Source of the DNA: a gamma proteobacterium endosymbiont of Lamellibrachia anaximandri
Lineage (GTDB): Bacteria; Pseudomonadota; Gammaproteobacteria; Chromatiales; Chromatiaceae
Direction of reading: 5' to 3'
DNA length: 64,000 bases
Assembly: GCA_016756855.1 (NCBI GenBank)
Contig: JAESPD010000016.1
Coordinates: 1-64,000 of the forward strand
Positions 27,121 to 36,049 of the stretch are shown piece after piece; the first letter of the stretch is position 1, and each line of letters begins with the position of its first letter. Both the position numbers and the translations under genes were made by a program. The notes under the pieces were generated by a model, which did no database searches, was not told where the DNA came from, and saw only the letters and a list, made by a program, of their open reading frames with translations.

Positions 27121-27627
27121 ATGACTGAAAAAGAGAAGGCTGTGGCTGAAAAAACTGCCGAAGCCGACGAGAATAAGCGTGAGCAATACGGCATGGATAG
27201 GCTTTCCATGGCCTTTGAAACCAGTGCAAGGCGCTGGGAATTGATTGTTTACCCGTCACTCTTTGCTTTTATTTTACTTGCCGCCTATGGATTCTATCTG
27301 ATCTTCAGTTTGGCCAAAGATGTCCATTTTCTTGCTCTCAGTGTCGATTCCAGCATGAGTATCATGGCAAGCAATGTGCAGAGTATGACTGACAGTGTGG
27401 GTCAGTTGACCGCAAATGTGCGCACCATGGCTGTCAGTGTTGATTCGATGGCTCAGGATGTAAGGACCTTGGAGCCTATCCTGTCAAGTATGGATACCAT
27501 GAGTGAATCGATGAAGTCCATGACCGAGTCAACCTACTACATGTCGCACGACATGCGTTCGATGAATCGTAATATACGGGATGTTTCCAGACCCATGACA
27601 AAGTGGAACTCGTTTATGCCGTGGTAA
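27121..27627 (+). CDS. Single-pass membrane protein with Met/Ser-rich coiled coil
   Basis: From ATG 27121 the product is 168 aa. It has a charged N-terminal segment, one membrane helix (LIVYPSLFAFILLAAYGFYLIF), and a heptad-like helical region rich in Ser, Met, Asp and Val (SMSIMASNVQSMTDSVGQL, MAQDVRTLEPILSSMDTMSE, MKSMTESTYYMSHDMRSMN). The pattern suits an oligomeric rod in the periplasm or cytosol. It lies in a small co-directional cluster after ParA and DUF302 genes and is closed by a terminator at 27647. A TACTCA-N4-TGAGTA palindrome lies just upstream. I do not recognise a family. Confidence 0.75.
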   Translation: MTEKEKAVAEKTAEADENKREQYGMDRLSMAFETSARRWELIVYPSLFAFILLAAYGFYLIFSLAKDVHFLALSVDSSMSIMASNVQSMTDSVGQLTANVRTMAVSVDSMAQDVRTLEPILSSMDTMSESMKSMTESTYYMSHDMRSMNRNIRDVSRPMTKWNSFMPW

Positions 27628-27646
27628 GTTTTGCTGGTCTTAGCTG

Positions 27647-27680
27647 AAAAGCCCTGCCGGGACGCCCTGCGGGGCTTTTT
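27647..27680 (+). terminator. Rho-independent terminator
   Basis: AAAAGCCC pairs with GGGCTTTTT around a 17-nt GC-rich loop, 20 bp after the coiled-coil gene. The run of A on the left makes it usable on the minus strand for the convergent FimX-like gene too. Confidence 0.75.
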
Positions 27681-27722
27681 GTTGTCCGTCAGGTAGCCTG
27701 AAATGCTTTGATTTTTCAGCTG

Positions 27723-29813
27723 TCAGGATTGGTTGAAATCATAGCTGATGGTAGGGGAGGGTTCCTGCAGAAAATACCCCCTTATATAGTTCACCCCAAT
27801 GGACCAGAGTATCGCCAGACTGTTAGCATCTTCAATGCCTGTGGCGACGGTTTTGACGTTGTAGGACTGACCAATCCTGTTTGCTTCATTGAGGGCATCC
27901 TGCTTTTCCTGATTGCCTGCCAGGTCATCAAGAAATTTTGGATCGAACTGAATGTAGTTGATCGGCAGGTTGCGTAGCAGTGTTTCCGGTTTGGGTGTGA
28001 GCCCAAAGTGGTCAATGGAGAGTTGGCATTTGATCTTCTGCAGGCCTTCAGTCAGTTTCTGCACCTGTTGCAGATGAGCGCGAGCATCGCTGTCGCTTAT
28101 CTGGAAAATGACCCAGGGTCCCTTGGCCTCAAATTCACGCAGGCAGTCACAGATCCATAACAGCAGGGTATCGTCTTCCAGTGTCGTGCCGGAGATGTTG
28201 ATGAAGAAGTTGATCTTGCGTCCTTTCTTCCTCTGTGCGGAGAGTTCGGCAATGGCATGCCGGATAACCCATCTGTCCACTGCAGCCATCTTTCCCATCT
28301 CATCGGTTTGCTTGAGAAAATAGTTGGGCTGAATTTCCTCATTGTTGTGATCGATGAGGCGCACCAGTACTGCGTAGTTTTCCCTGGTATCTCCCTGTAA
28401 GCTGATAATGGGTTGGTAGACCAGTTTGAACTGATCGTTTTCAAGAGCGTATTGGATCAGGTGGCTGAGATCCGTCTCATTGCCGGCTTCATCCTCTTCT
28501 TCCTGCTGAGTCGCTGCGATGGCGACAGAAAACTGATTCCCACCCTGCTGTCGCGCATTTTCGCATGCATGGTAGGCGAGGTTGAGGAATTCCTGGCCGC
28601 CGGGTATCTCCGCTGATGAAAAGGCGATGCCAACGCTGCTGGTTGGGCTGATGTAACTTGCTGTCTCGGTGTATTCGCGTGCATCGATTTCGTTGCAAAT
28701 GCGAACGGCGAGTGATTCCACTTCCTGTCTGTCTGTCAGCGGCGTTAGCAGAGTAAGTGTGTGGTCGCCGAAGCGGGCAAGCAGATCGTCAGTATGGGTC
28801 AGGCTGGTCAGGATGTCTGCGACCTCATTGAGCACGCTGTCACTTGCAGCAATTCCGGCACTGTTGCGAATCTCCTGAAAATTGTCCAGCGTAATATAGA
28901 GCAGGCTGTGAGTCGGTGAATCCTGATCCTGCTGCTGACGAGTGGTTTCCTCCAATATACTGAGAAAATGTTGTCGATTGTAGAGCCCGGTATGTGAGTC
29001 CTGGGTGCTTAGCAGCCGCAGTTTATCTTCTAGCTGCCTGTCGTTCGTTTGGTCACGAATAACCAGTTGGGTGCAGGGTTCGCCATCGATACTGGCAGGG
29101 GAAAAACTGAGTTGGGCGCAGAACTCCTTTTCATTGTCACGCAGGCAACTGACCTCTATCTCAGCGGTCTGTTCATGATCTGCGGAAAGGGAGCGTAGAA
29201 TTTTTTTGAATTTCTTATGTTCTGGCGGGGCAATCATATCGAGGATCGGTAGACCCTCGATCTCCTCTTGTTCAACCTGACCGAACATCTGGAGATAAGC
29301 CGGGTTTGCCTCGACATGCATGCCCTCATGGATATAGGCAATGGCTTCACGTGAGCTCTGGATCAGTGTGTGGCAACGTGATTCTGCCTCTTTCAACTGA
29401 TTTTTGGTTTTGCCGAGTTTGCGTTTCGTGAGCAGGGTGCTGAATTCCCGTTTGACTACCAGGGTGAGATGTTCGCTGTTTTTGCGCGTAACGACATCCT
29501 TAACGCCTTGTTTCATGGCGTTGACGATGAAATCCTCATTACCTGCCTCGCATAAGGCGATTACCGGGACAGAAACGTCACACTCCTGGAGTAGCGACAT
29601 CAGATGCTCGACGCCGATATCACCTGATTCGGCGGTATAGATCACCATGTCGAGTGATGAAGCGGAGCGGATCTCCTTGGTAATTCGCCGATCGTCCTGA
29701 TTCAGACGATTGGCGTGAACCGTTACACCCGAGTTGCGCAGGGATGAGATGTAACTCTCCACCTCAGTCATGGCGTTACCGATGATGAGTATTTCGATCG
29801 CTGGATCAGGCAT
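27723..29813 (-). CDS. FimX-like REC-PAS-GGDEF-EAL protein with degenerate catalytic motifs
   Basis: The 696-aa length and domain order match FimX, a c-di-GMP receptor controlling type IV pili. It has an N-terminal response-regulator-like domain lacking the phospho-acceptor Asp (about 1-125) and a PAS domain (about 140-260). The GGDEF domain has RFGDHTLTL in place of the active motif. The EAL domain (from about 440) starts LVYQPIISLQGDTRENY and has YAVLVRL where ExLxR is expected and DHFG for DDFG. Both enzyme activities are probably lost while c-di-GMP binding by the EAL fold may remain. No pilus genes are adjacent. Confidence 0.88.
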   Translation of the reverse strand: MPDPAIEILIIGNAMTEVESYISSLRNSGVTVHANRLNQDDRRITKEIRSASSLDMVIYTAESGDIGVEHLMSLLQECDVSVPVIALCEAGNEDFIVNAMKQGVKDVVTRKNSEHLTLVVKREFSTLLTKRKLGKTKNQLKEAESRCHTLIQSSREAIAYIHEGMHVEANPAYLQMFGQVEQEEIEGLPILDMIAPPEHKKFKKILRSLSADHEQTAEIEVSCLRDNEKEFCAQLSFSPASIDGEPCTQLVIRDQTNDRQLEDKLRLLSTQDSHTGLYNRQHFLSILEETTRQQQDQDSPTHSLLYITLDNFQEIRNSAGIAASDSVLNEVADILTSLTHTDDLLARFGDHTLTLLTPLTDRQEVESLAVRICNEIDAREYTETASYISPTSSVGIAFSSAEIPGGQEFLNLAYHACENARQQGGNQFSVAIAATQQEEEDEAGNETDLSHLIQYALENDQFKLVYQPIISLQGDTRENYAVLVRLIDHNNEEIQPNYFLKQTDEMGKMAAVDRWVIRHAIAELSAQRKKGRKINFFINISGTTLEDDTLLLWICDCLREFEAKGPWVIFQISDSDARAHLQQVQKLTEGLQKIKCQLSIDHFGLTPKPETLLRNLPINYIQFDPKFLDDLAGNQEKQDALNEANRIGQSYNVKTVATGIEDANSLAILWSIGVNYIRGYFLQEPSPTISYDFNQS

Positions 29814-29954
29814 GCACGATTATCCTGCAGTTAAGCGGAATGATTTTTCCCACTCGAGATTACTGCCAAGTAAATGAGGGGTCAACTGGATTGGTCTGGG
29901 AATTTGTGCTGGCGCACGTTTTGTCGGCAGATACCGGTTTCTATTGTCGATAAC

Positions 29955-31010
29955 TTAGTGTTTCTTCCGTCTTGCACGAACAGCGCTGGCCAACTCCTCA
30001 AGTAGTGGTGTGCTGTCGTCCCAGCTGATGCAGGCATCGGTGATGCTTTGGCCATAGGTCAGTGGCTTGGCCCCCTCGCGGTCTTGTCTGCCGGCGACAA
30101 GGAAACTTTCAATCATGGCGCCCATGATACGTGTATCACCGCGGCTGATCTGGCTGGCGATATCCAGGCCAACCAGCAGCTGGCGTTTATGCTGCTTGCG
30201 GCTGTTGGCATGGCTGAAATCGACCATCATGCGTGGTTGCTGGCCGGTGGCTTCCATCTCATCTGCGGCAATATTGATGCTTTCGGAGTCGTAATTGGGC
30301 CGGCTTCCTCCGCGTAGAATGATGTGGCAATCATCGTTGCCGCGAGTCGAGAAAATAGCGGAACGTCCCTCTTTCGTGACTGAAAGAAAATGGTGCGGTC
30401 GGGAGGATGAACGGATGGCATCGAGAGCGACCCTCATGCTGCCGTTGGTGGCATTTTTAAAACCCACCGGGCAGGAGAGTCCTGAGGCCAGTTCACGATG
30501 TGCCTGGCTTTCAGTGGTGCGGGCGCCGATTGCGCCCCAGCTGATCAGGTCTGCAATATATTGCGGGCTGATCAGGTCAAGATATTCGGTGCCGGCAGGA
30601 ACGCCGAGATTATTGATGTCGAGCAGCAGTTTCCTGGCCAGTCGCAGGCCTTTATTGATTTCAAAACTGTCATCGATATCCGGGTCGTTTATCAACCCCT
30701 TCCAGCCGACGGTTGTGCGTGGCTTTTCAAAGTAGACGCGCATGATGATCTCAAGCTCATCTTTCAGTGCTTCACGCACCGGCTGCAGACGTTTGGCGTA
30801 ATCCAGTGCGGCTTCCGGGTCGTGGGCCGAGCAGGGACCGATGATTACCAGCAGTCGATCATCCTCATCGTGCAGAATGCGGTGGACCGCCTGCCTTGCA
30901 GCATAAACAGTATCAGCGGCCGAATCGCTGATGGGAAGCTCTTCATGCACCTGGGCAGGGGAGCTCAGTTCTATGATCGCTTTGATGCGAAGGTCGTCAG
31001 TCTGTTTCAT
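29955..31010 (-). CDS. 3-deoxy-7-phosphoheptulonate synthase (DAHP synthase, class I)
   Basis: The 351-aa enzyme joins phosphoenolpyruvate and erythrose 4-phosphate in the first step of aromatic amino-acid synthesis. Diagnostic AroF/G/H motifs are present: LLVIIGPCSAHDPEAALDYA, MRVYFEKPRTTVGWKGLINDP, GARTTESQAHRELASGLSCPVGFKN and MVDFSHANSRK. The length and N-terminal extension (MKQTDDLRIK) fit an isozyme regulated by an aromatic amino acid; which one cannot be read from sequence by eye. It is a single gene followed by a REP-like element. Confidence 0.93.
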   Translation of the reverse strand: MKQTDDLRIKAIIELSSPAQVHEELPISDSAADTVYAARQAVHRILHDEDDRLLVIIGPCSAHDPEAALDYAKRLQPVREALKDELEIIMRVYFEKPRTTVGWKGLINDPDIDDSFEINKGLRLARKLLLDINNLGVPAGTEYLDLISPQYIADLISWGAIGARTTESQAHRELASGLSCPVGFKNATNGSMRVALDAIRSSSRPHHFLSVTKEGRSAIFSTRGNDDCHIILRGGSRPNYDSESINIAADEMEATGQQPRMMVDFSHANSRKQHKRQLLVGLDIASQISRGDTRIMGAMIESFLVAGRQDREGAKPLTYGQSITDACISWDDSTPLLEELASAVRARRKKH

Positions 31011-31165
31011 GCGGATCGGATGACCACTCGGTTTGAAGTTGTTCAGGCGAGCGAAAAATTATACACGCTATTGTGGGTTGGGATAAGTGCACAGGTGACA
31101 GGTGACAGGGAGTTCCGAAATTTGATGGCAATGGGTGGCGCCCGTTTGGAACTCCCAAGTGTTGT

Positions 31166-31253
31166 AAGTTGGTTCAAGCGTAGCGGAACCGGCAACCTTA
31201 ATCGTTCATCAGAGCCTGAATGCCCGATCCGCTGCGCTTGATCGGGCCTACGG
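31166..31253. repeat. REP-like palindromic pair, family 1
   Basis: GGTTCAAGCGTAGCGGAACC (31171-31190) and a GCCCGATCC...GGATCGGGC-type hairpin (31222-31247), followed by CTAC. It is nearly identical in its second half to the unit at 11746. Confidence 0.7.
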
Positions 31254-31263
31254 GCTGAAACCT

Positions 31264-33519
31264 TTACTTCGTCAGCGCCATGAAGAGTTTTGGGAGCTGT
31301 TCCGGTAGTCGCTCGACACGGTCGATGACGGTGTACTGGTTGCCGAAGATGTCTTTCACATACTCGTCGGCTTTTGGGTCGAGGTTGATGCAGTAGGTGT
31401 AGATGCCTTCCTGATCCGCTTCGACTACAGCCTTGCGGCTGTCTTCGATGAGCTGCCGGTCGTCATGTGTGTCAATATCCGAGGGTTCGCCGTCGGTCAG
31501 TACCAACATCAGTTTTTTGTCGGCCTGGCGTGCGCCGAGGTAGTGGCTGGCGTGACGTATGGCCGCGCCCATGCGGGTGGACCAACCGGCCTGCATGGCG
31601 GAGAGACGGCCCTTTACGGCGTCGTCCCAGTGCTCTCCGTAGCCCTTGATGTGCTGGTAGCGGACCTCGTGTCGGGTATTGGATGAGAACCCGGCGATGG
31701 CGAAGGCGTCCCCCAGTTGTTCGATAGCCCAGCCGAGCAGGGTGACAGCCTCTTTGCTCAACTGCAGAATCGACTGGTCGCAGCCGGGAGGGATCTGATC
31801 GACAGATTCCGAAAGGTCGATGAGCAGCATTACCGCCAGATCACGGCCGTCGGTGCGGTGGCTCATGTTGATGCGGGGGTCGGGTTGAGCGCCGCTCTTG
31901 AAGTCGATGAGTGAGCGAATGGCGACATCCAGGTCGAGTTCACTGCCCTCTTCCTGATAGCGGATGCGTACCAGTTGTTGAGGTTTGAGCATTTCGAGCA
32001 GCCGTTTCAGATGTTTGGCCAGGCTGCTGTGTTTGGCTAGCAGGGCGTCAATCTCGGCAGCGCTGCCACCGGGATGCAGGCTCTCGTAGAGGCTGACGTA
32101 GTCGGGGTTGTAGGTCTTGGCCTTGTAGTCCCACTCCGGGTAGTGGCGGGGCGGCAGGCCTTCGAGTTTCTCCTCTGATTTTTTGCGCTTCGATTCGGCG
32201 TCAAACATCTCCTCTTCATCGCCCTCTTCGATAAAGATCCACATGTGGCGGTTGTCGTCCCGGTAACTGACTTCTGTATCTTTGAAGTAGACCTTGGCGG
32301 CGAGATCGGCTTGACGGCGGGTACGGGCAATGTAGGAGATGGCCAGACCGGAGATCTCCTTGGTATTTGATTCGCTCTCAGCCATGATTTCGTGAAAACG
32401 CTGTACGAACTCAAGCAGATCGGGGTTCTGATAGCCGTGGTCAGGGTTGAGCAGAGCGTAGGAGAACATCGCCAGACGGTGGCGGATGCAGGACTCCTCT
32501 TCAGGGTGGCAGTCGTCTTCGATGGGCTCGGGGTGTAGCGCCATCCAGAGTCTCCGCAGACCGGGGTAGTGTCGCATCGCCAGCATCTCTACCCGTGAGT
32601 CCTCGAACATCTCGATGGCGACCCGTTGGAAGGGGCTGAAGTTATCTGCCACGATCTGCCGTGTCCAGATCTTGTGAGCGGCGACGTGGGCAAGCAGGGC
32701 ACGATAGCGGTCGATGCCGCTGACGCCGTTGAAGTCGTCGTAGACATCGGGTACACGGACCCCAAGTGGATCGTAATAGGGCATGGGTTTGCGCAGTTCG
32801 TCGAAACCTTCGGAGTAGGGTACCAGCTGCTCTTTGATCTCCCACAAAGCCTGCATGTAGTAGTCGAGTTTGCGTTCGTTATCGTAGAAGAGCGTACCGT
32901 GACGCTCGCGTTGCAGAATGGCGCGGCTGTCGGCGGACTGCAGGCTGAAGTAGTCGATCTGACGCTGTGGATTCTTGGTGTAGTTGCGAACACCGTAGTC
33001 GATCCAGTTTCTCAACCCGTTGCAGGATAGCTGGCTAAGCAGATAGGGCATCTTCTTCAGCAGATCGGGGAGCGAAGGGCTGGGGATGGTGGTGTGAAAG
33101 CCGTGGACGGAGCCAGTGGTTCTGTCCATGGTATCCATGATCAGCTCGACGTATTTCTCAAACAGCTCAAGGCTGCCGAGCCGGCGGCTGGCCTCGGGCA
33201 GTACCTGGAGAAAAGGCAGGATTGCTTTGCCGTTTGGACTGCGGGAGATGCGCCAGACGGTCTTGGAGACCAGGGATAAGGCGGCCTCACCCACATGGAC
33301 AGCCAACTGTGGCATCTCTTCGAGGTAGATGATGACCGGCTCCACCCCGCGACCGATCTTGCAGGCCATGGAGGCGCCTTTCAAATAGTCATCAACGCCC
33401 TGCTCGGAGAGAAGGACGAGCGCCTCTTCCATGCAGTCACCGAATATCGGATCCAACTGCTCGAAACCGCATGCGAGCTGATCCCGATATTGTTCGAGCT
33501 GATCTGAATTTATTGACAT
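31264..33519 (-). CDS. cbbO: RuBisCO activase subunit CbbO (VWA domain)
   Basis: The 751-aa protein ends in a von Willebrand A domain with an intact MIDAS motif (LLIDLSESVD, DxSxS). The long N-terminal part is typical of CbbO/NorD proteins. CbbO works with the AAA+ protein CbbQ to remove inhibitory sugar phosphates from RuBisCO; the VWA domain contacts the enzyme. It follows cbbQ by about 170 bp on the same strand. NorD, involved in nitric oxide reductase assembly, is the closest alternative; cbbQ and cbbM nearby decide for CbbO. Confidence 0.9.
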   Translation of the reverse strand: MSINSDQLEQYRDQLACGFEQLDPIFGDCMEEALVLLSEQGVDDYLKGASMACKIGRGVEPVIIYLEEMPQLAVHVGEAALSLVSKTVWRISRSPNGKAILPFLQVLPEASRRLGSLELFEKYVELIMDTMDRTTGSVHGFHTTIPSPSLPDLLKKMPYLLSQLSCNGLRNWIDYGVRNYTKNPQRQIDYFSLQSADSRAILQRERHGTLFYDNERKLDYYMQALWEIKEQLVPYSEGFDELRKPMPYYDPLGVRVPDVYDDFNGVSGIDRYRALLAHVAAHKIWTRQIVADNFSPFQRVAIEMFEDSRVEMLAMRHYPGLRRLWMALHPEPIEDDCHPEEESCIRHRLAMFSYALLNPDHGYQNPDLLEFVQRFHEIMAESESNTKEISGLAISYIARTRRQADLAAKVYFKDTEVSYRDDNRHMWIFIEEGDEEEMFDAESKRKKSEEKLEGLPPRHYPEWDYKAKTYNPDYVSLYESLHPGGSAAEIDALLAKHSSLAKHLKRLLEMLKPQQLVRIRYQEEGSELDLDVAIRSLIDFKSGAQPDPRINMSHRTDGRDLAVMLLIDLSESVDQIPPGCDQSILQLSKEAVTLLGWAIEQLGDAFAIAGFSSNTRHEVRYQHIKGYGEHWDDAVKGRLSAMQAGWSTRMGAAIRHASHYLGARQADKKLMLVLTDGEPSDIDTHDDRQLIEDSRKAVVEADQEGIYTYCINLDPKADEYVKDIFGNQYTVIDRVERLPEQLPKLFMALTK

Positions 33520-33691
33520 GACTCACCTGTTACCGGGTGGTTTAGATATTTCAGTCCGCAAAAAACGCCAATGATTACAAAAGAAAAAGACACTTGTGAG
33601 TTATTTGCCCAAGCACTTGGTGATGTGGTGGCAAATAGATATGTCTTAGAGTTGCGTTATTTGCGTGTTTTTCGGATTAAACCCCAAATAA

Positions 33692-34495
33692 TCAGCCGAA
33701 AACGGCGTCGATGGCATGGTCCAGAGTGGCGACGATATCGGCGTCGTCTGTAATCGGTCGTACCAAAGCCATGCGGCAGGCAGCTACCGGATCTATGCCT
33801 CCGTTGATTAGTTGCGCGGCGTAGACCAGCAGACGGGTGGAGATGCCCTCGTCCAGGCCATGGCCTTTCAGATTGCGGGCAGTCCCGCCGATGGTGACCA
33901 GTTTTCCGGCAATTGTCTCGTCAATGCCGGTCTCCTTGGCCACGATACCTGACTCCAGGGAAGCGGAAGCATAGTCAAAATCAAGGGCTGAGAAACGCTG
34001 CTTGGTTGACTGTTTGAGATCCTTCATCAGTGATTGGTAGCCGGGATTGTAGGAGATTACCAGCTGGAAATCGGGGTGTGCGGTGACCACCTCGCCCTTC
34101 TTGTCCAGGGGCAGGGTGCGGCGATGGTCGGTCAGCGGGTGGATCACCACCGTAGTGTCCTGACGCGCTTCGACCACCTCGTCAAGATAGCAGATGGCGC
34201 CGATGCGGGCAGCAACTGTGAGTGGTCCGTCCAGCCAGCGGGTGCCGTCGGCATCGAGCAGGTAACGTCCCACCAGGTCCGAGGCGGTCATATCCTCGTT
34301 GCAGGCCACTGTGATCAAGGGTTTGCCCATCTTCCAAGCCATATATTCGATAAAGCGGGACTTTCCGCAGCCGGTGGGGCCTTTGACCATCACCGGCAGG
34401 CGCGCTGCATAGGCAGCTTCGTAGAGCGCTACCTCATCGGCCTGGGACTGATAATAGGGTTCTTCTTTGATGAGATACTGGTCAATTTCGCTCAT
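33692..34495 (-). CDS. cbbQ: RuBisCO activase AAA+ ATPase CbbQ
   Basis: The 267-aa MoxR-class AAA+ ATPase has Walker [11 protein letters not shown] (about residues 38-47), Walker B-like [12 protein letters not shown], and the CbbQ/NorQ C-terminal domain. It forms a hexamer that, with CbbO, reactivates inhibited RuBisCO. It is the first gene of a cbbQ-cbbO unit; the form II RuBisCO gene is about 1.5 kb upstream, separated by two unrelated genes. The ATG at 34495 begins the conserved [19 protein letters not shown] region. Confidence 0.92.
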   Translation of the reverse strand: MSEIDQYLIKEEPYYQSQADEVALYEAAYAARLPVMVKGPTGCGKSRFIEYMAWKMGKPLITVACNEDMTASDLVGRYLLDADGTRWLDGPLTVAARIGAICYLDEVVEARQDTTVVIHPLTDHRRTLPLDKKGEVVTAHPDFQLVISYNPGYQSLMKDLKQSTKQRFSALDFDYASASLESGIVAKETGIDETIAGKLVTIGGTARNLKGHGLDEGISTRLLVYAAQLINGGIDPVAACRMALVRPITDDADIVATLDHAIDAVFG

Positions 34496-34550
34496 ATCCT
34501 ACGTCCATCTCGATTAGTCGTCTGGTGCAGATTACACACCGCAAAATAAT

Positions 34551-34580
34551 AATATACCCTACCGATTTTCGGAGCTGCAA
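34551..34580 (-). promoter_or_regulatory. Candidate cbbQO promoter
   Basis: On the minus strand TTGCAG (34575-34580) and TATATT (34551-34556) are separated by 18 bp, with cbbQ starting about 55 bp downstream. The -35 is weak. Confidence 0.4.
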
Positions 34581-34694
34581 CCAAGCGGAAAATCCGCTCA
34601 ATGATTGAGGGAAGGCAACAGTTTTCCATTTAAACCTGCGTATTGCACAGAGCCGACTACACTTGTCATCTTAGGGGCTCAGTTTTTCATCGAC

Positions 34695-34723
34695 TTGACA
34701 CATCTTGTGGTGGGTCCCATTCT
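34695..34723 (+). promoter_or_regulatory. Candidate promoter for the hemolysin III-like gene
   Basis: A perfect TTGACA (34695-34700) is followed after 17 bp by CATTCT, a poor -10. Confidence 0.3.
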
Positions 34724-34809
34724 GGATCGGGGAGCCTGTGGTCTGTTCCCTGGCAGATGCTGGCTGCTTTGGCCGATCAGAAATAATACTTCATTGAAGA
34801 GGCCTGAAA

Positions 34810-35472
34810 ATGCCAACAGAGACCCTGACTGCGCGTTACAGCTTGGGCGAAGAGATAGCCCATGCAGTGACTCATGGTGTGGGCATTCCTCTCAGTATTG
34901 CGGGGCTTGTCATCCTGGTGACTTTCTCTTCGCTCTATGGCGACGCCTGGCACATCATCAGCAGTACTATCTATGGTGTTACTCTGATCCTCTGCTACAC
35001 CGCCTCGACGCTCTATCACGGTATCCCCTTGCCGAGGGCGAAGCAACTGCTAAGGCAGTTGGATCATGCCTCCATCTTTCTGCTTATCGCGGGTACCTAC
35101 ACGCCATTTACCCTAGTCAATCTGCGGGGTCCATGGGGCTGGACGCTTTTTGGACTTGTCTGGGGTATCGCGCTGGCCGGCATGGCACTCGAATTGATCG
35201 CCCGCAAACGCTATAAGCGTCTTTCCATCAGCCTCTATCTCGGGTTGGGCTGGCTGGTCGTCATCGCTATTCAGCCGATGCTGGAGTCTGTCGGTACCGG
35301 TGGACTGCTTCTGTTGTTGGCCGGTGGGCTCTGTTATTCGCTGGGTGTTATCTTCTATGTATGGAAGCGTTTGGCTTACCACCATGCCGTCTGGCACCTG
35401 TTCGTCCTGGGTGGCAGTATATTCCACTTTTTTTCCATACTCTTCTATGTCGTGCCGAATGGTCCTGGGTGA
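34810..35472 (+). CDS. Hemolysin III / YqfA-type (PAQR-superfamily) membrane protein
   Basis: The 220-aa protein has seven predicted membrane helices and the family signature EEIAHAVTHGVGIPLSIAG at the N-terminus, YHGIPLP and RAKQLLRQLDHASIFLLIAGTYTPF in the middle, and AVWHLFVLGGSIFHFFS at the end. The conserved His and Asp residues suggest a metal-dependent membrane hydrolase. Family members are called hemolysin III but are mostly of unknown or lipid-related function. It lies between cbbQ and cbbM without an evident connection to them. Confidence 0.9.
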   Translation: MPTETLTARYSLGEEIAHAVTHGVGIPLSIAGLVILVTFSSLYGDAWHIISSTIYGVTLILCYTASTLYHGIPLPRAKQLLRQLDHASIFLLIAGTYTPFTLVNLRGPWGWTLFGLVWGIALAGMALELIARKRYKRLSISLYLGLGWLVVIAIQPMLESVGTGGLLLLLAGGLCYSLGVIFYVWKRLAYHHAVWHLFVLGGSIFHFFSILFYVVPNGPG

Positions 35473-35477
35473 TGTTT

Positions 35478-35933
35478 TTATGCCGACAATCTGCTCTGCT
35501 CGATCAGTCTAACCAGTAGTTCGCTGCCGCGACGGGTCAGCTTTTTACACAGACGCTTGTTCAAATTGCGAACCCCCATCTGTTTGAGTATCTCTTCGCA
35601 GATCTGTCCTCCAGCCTCCTGTTCCAATATCTCATGGTAGCGAGAGGCCAGTTCCTTGATCTGTCTGTTACCGCCCTTCTGCGGCGATTTTCCCGCTACC
35701 AGCCCAAATGCTGTCGCACCACCAGTGAAGACGCCGCAGGTGGCTTTTTTGTTGCCCATGCCGCCGCATAAGCCGCTGGCAAGGCCGGCAACCTCAATGT
35801 TGGCGCTGTTGGGATAAATATCGGCCATGGCGAGCAAGATTGCCTCGGAACAGCAGTAACCCTCAGCGAAATAGTGCTCGGCACGTTCTCCCGACCGGAG
35901 GATGCGTTGGTTGCTTTTGTGGTCGTCGTTCAA
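35478..35933 (-). CDS. C_GCAxxG_C_C family (redox-active/metal-binding) protein
   Basis: The family signature is visible as GYCCSEAILLA and CGGMGNKKATCGVFTGGATAFGL, with a further Cys near ICEEIL. These conserved cysteines suggest metal or disulfide chemistry; the family is often found with oxidoreductases. The start is uncertain: no ATG lies between the core and the cbbM terminator. I propose TTG 35933 (residues LNDDHKSN), giving 151 aa, without a clear ribosome site. Longer open-frame starts would read through the terminator and into cbbM. It may also be expressed by read-through from cbbM. Confidence 0.65.
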   Translation of the reverse strand: MNDDHKSNQRILRSGERAEHYFAEGYCCSEAILLAMADIYPNSANIEVAGLASGLCGGMGNKKATCGVFTGGATAFGLVAGKSPQKGGNRQIKELASRYHEILEQEAGGQICEEILKQMGVRNLNKRLCKKLTRRGSELLVRLIEQSRLSA

Positions 35934-35992
35934 TGGTGGGGCCGGGGTGGTTGAGGGAGGGTAGTATACAGCTTCAGGTGAAACCTGAAACC

Positions 35993-36022
35993 AAAAAAAG
36001 CCCCGCCGAAGCGGGGCTTTTT
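35993..36022 (-). terminator. Rho-independent terminator of cbbM (bidirectional shape)
   Basis: AAAAAAAGCCCCGC pairs with GCGGGGCTTTTT; the minus-strand transcript ends with a run of seven T. It lies 28 bp after the cbbM stop. Confidence 0.92.
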
Positions 36023-36049
36023 CGTACTGTTTGTACAGTAATCGTTCGA

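Larger units (their letters stand above)
34496..34809. other. Intergenic region between divergent cbbQ and the hemolysin III-like gene
   Basis: This 314-bp gap holds two candidate promoters listed separately (34551-34580 minus, 34695-34723 plus). A small GCGGA/TCCGC hairpin lies near 34585-34597. No ORF in it looks real. Confidence 0.45.

Noticed and set aside
31264..34495. Reading the VWA/AAA+ pair as NorD/NorQ
   Set aside because: No nitric oxide reductase genes are nearby, whereas cbbM, cbbR and prk are.
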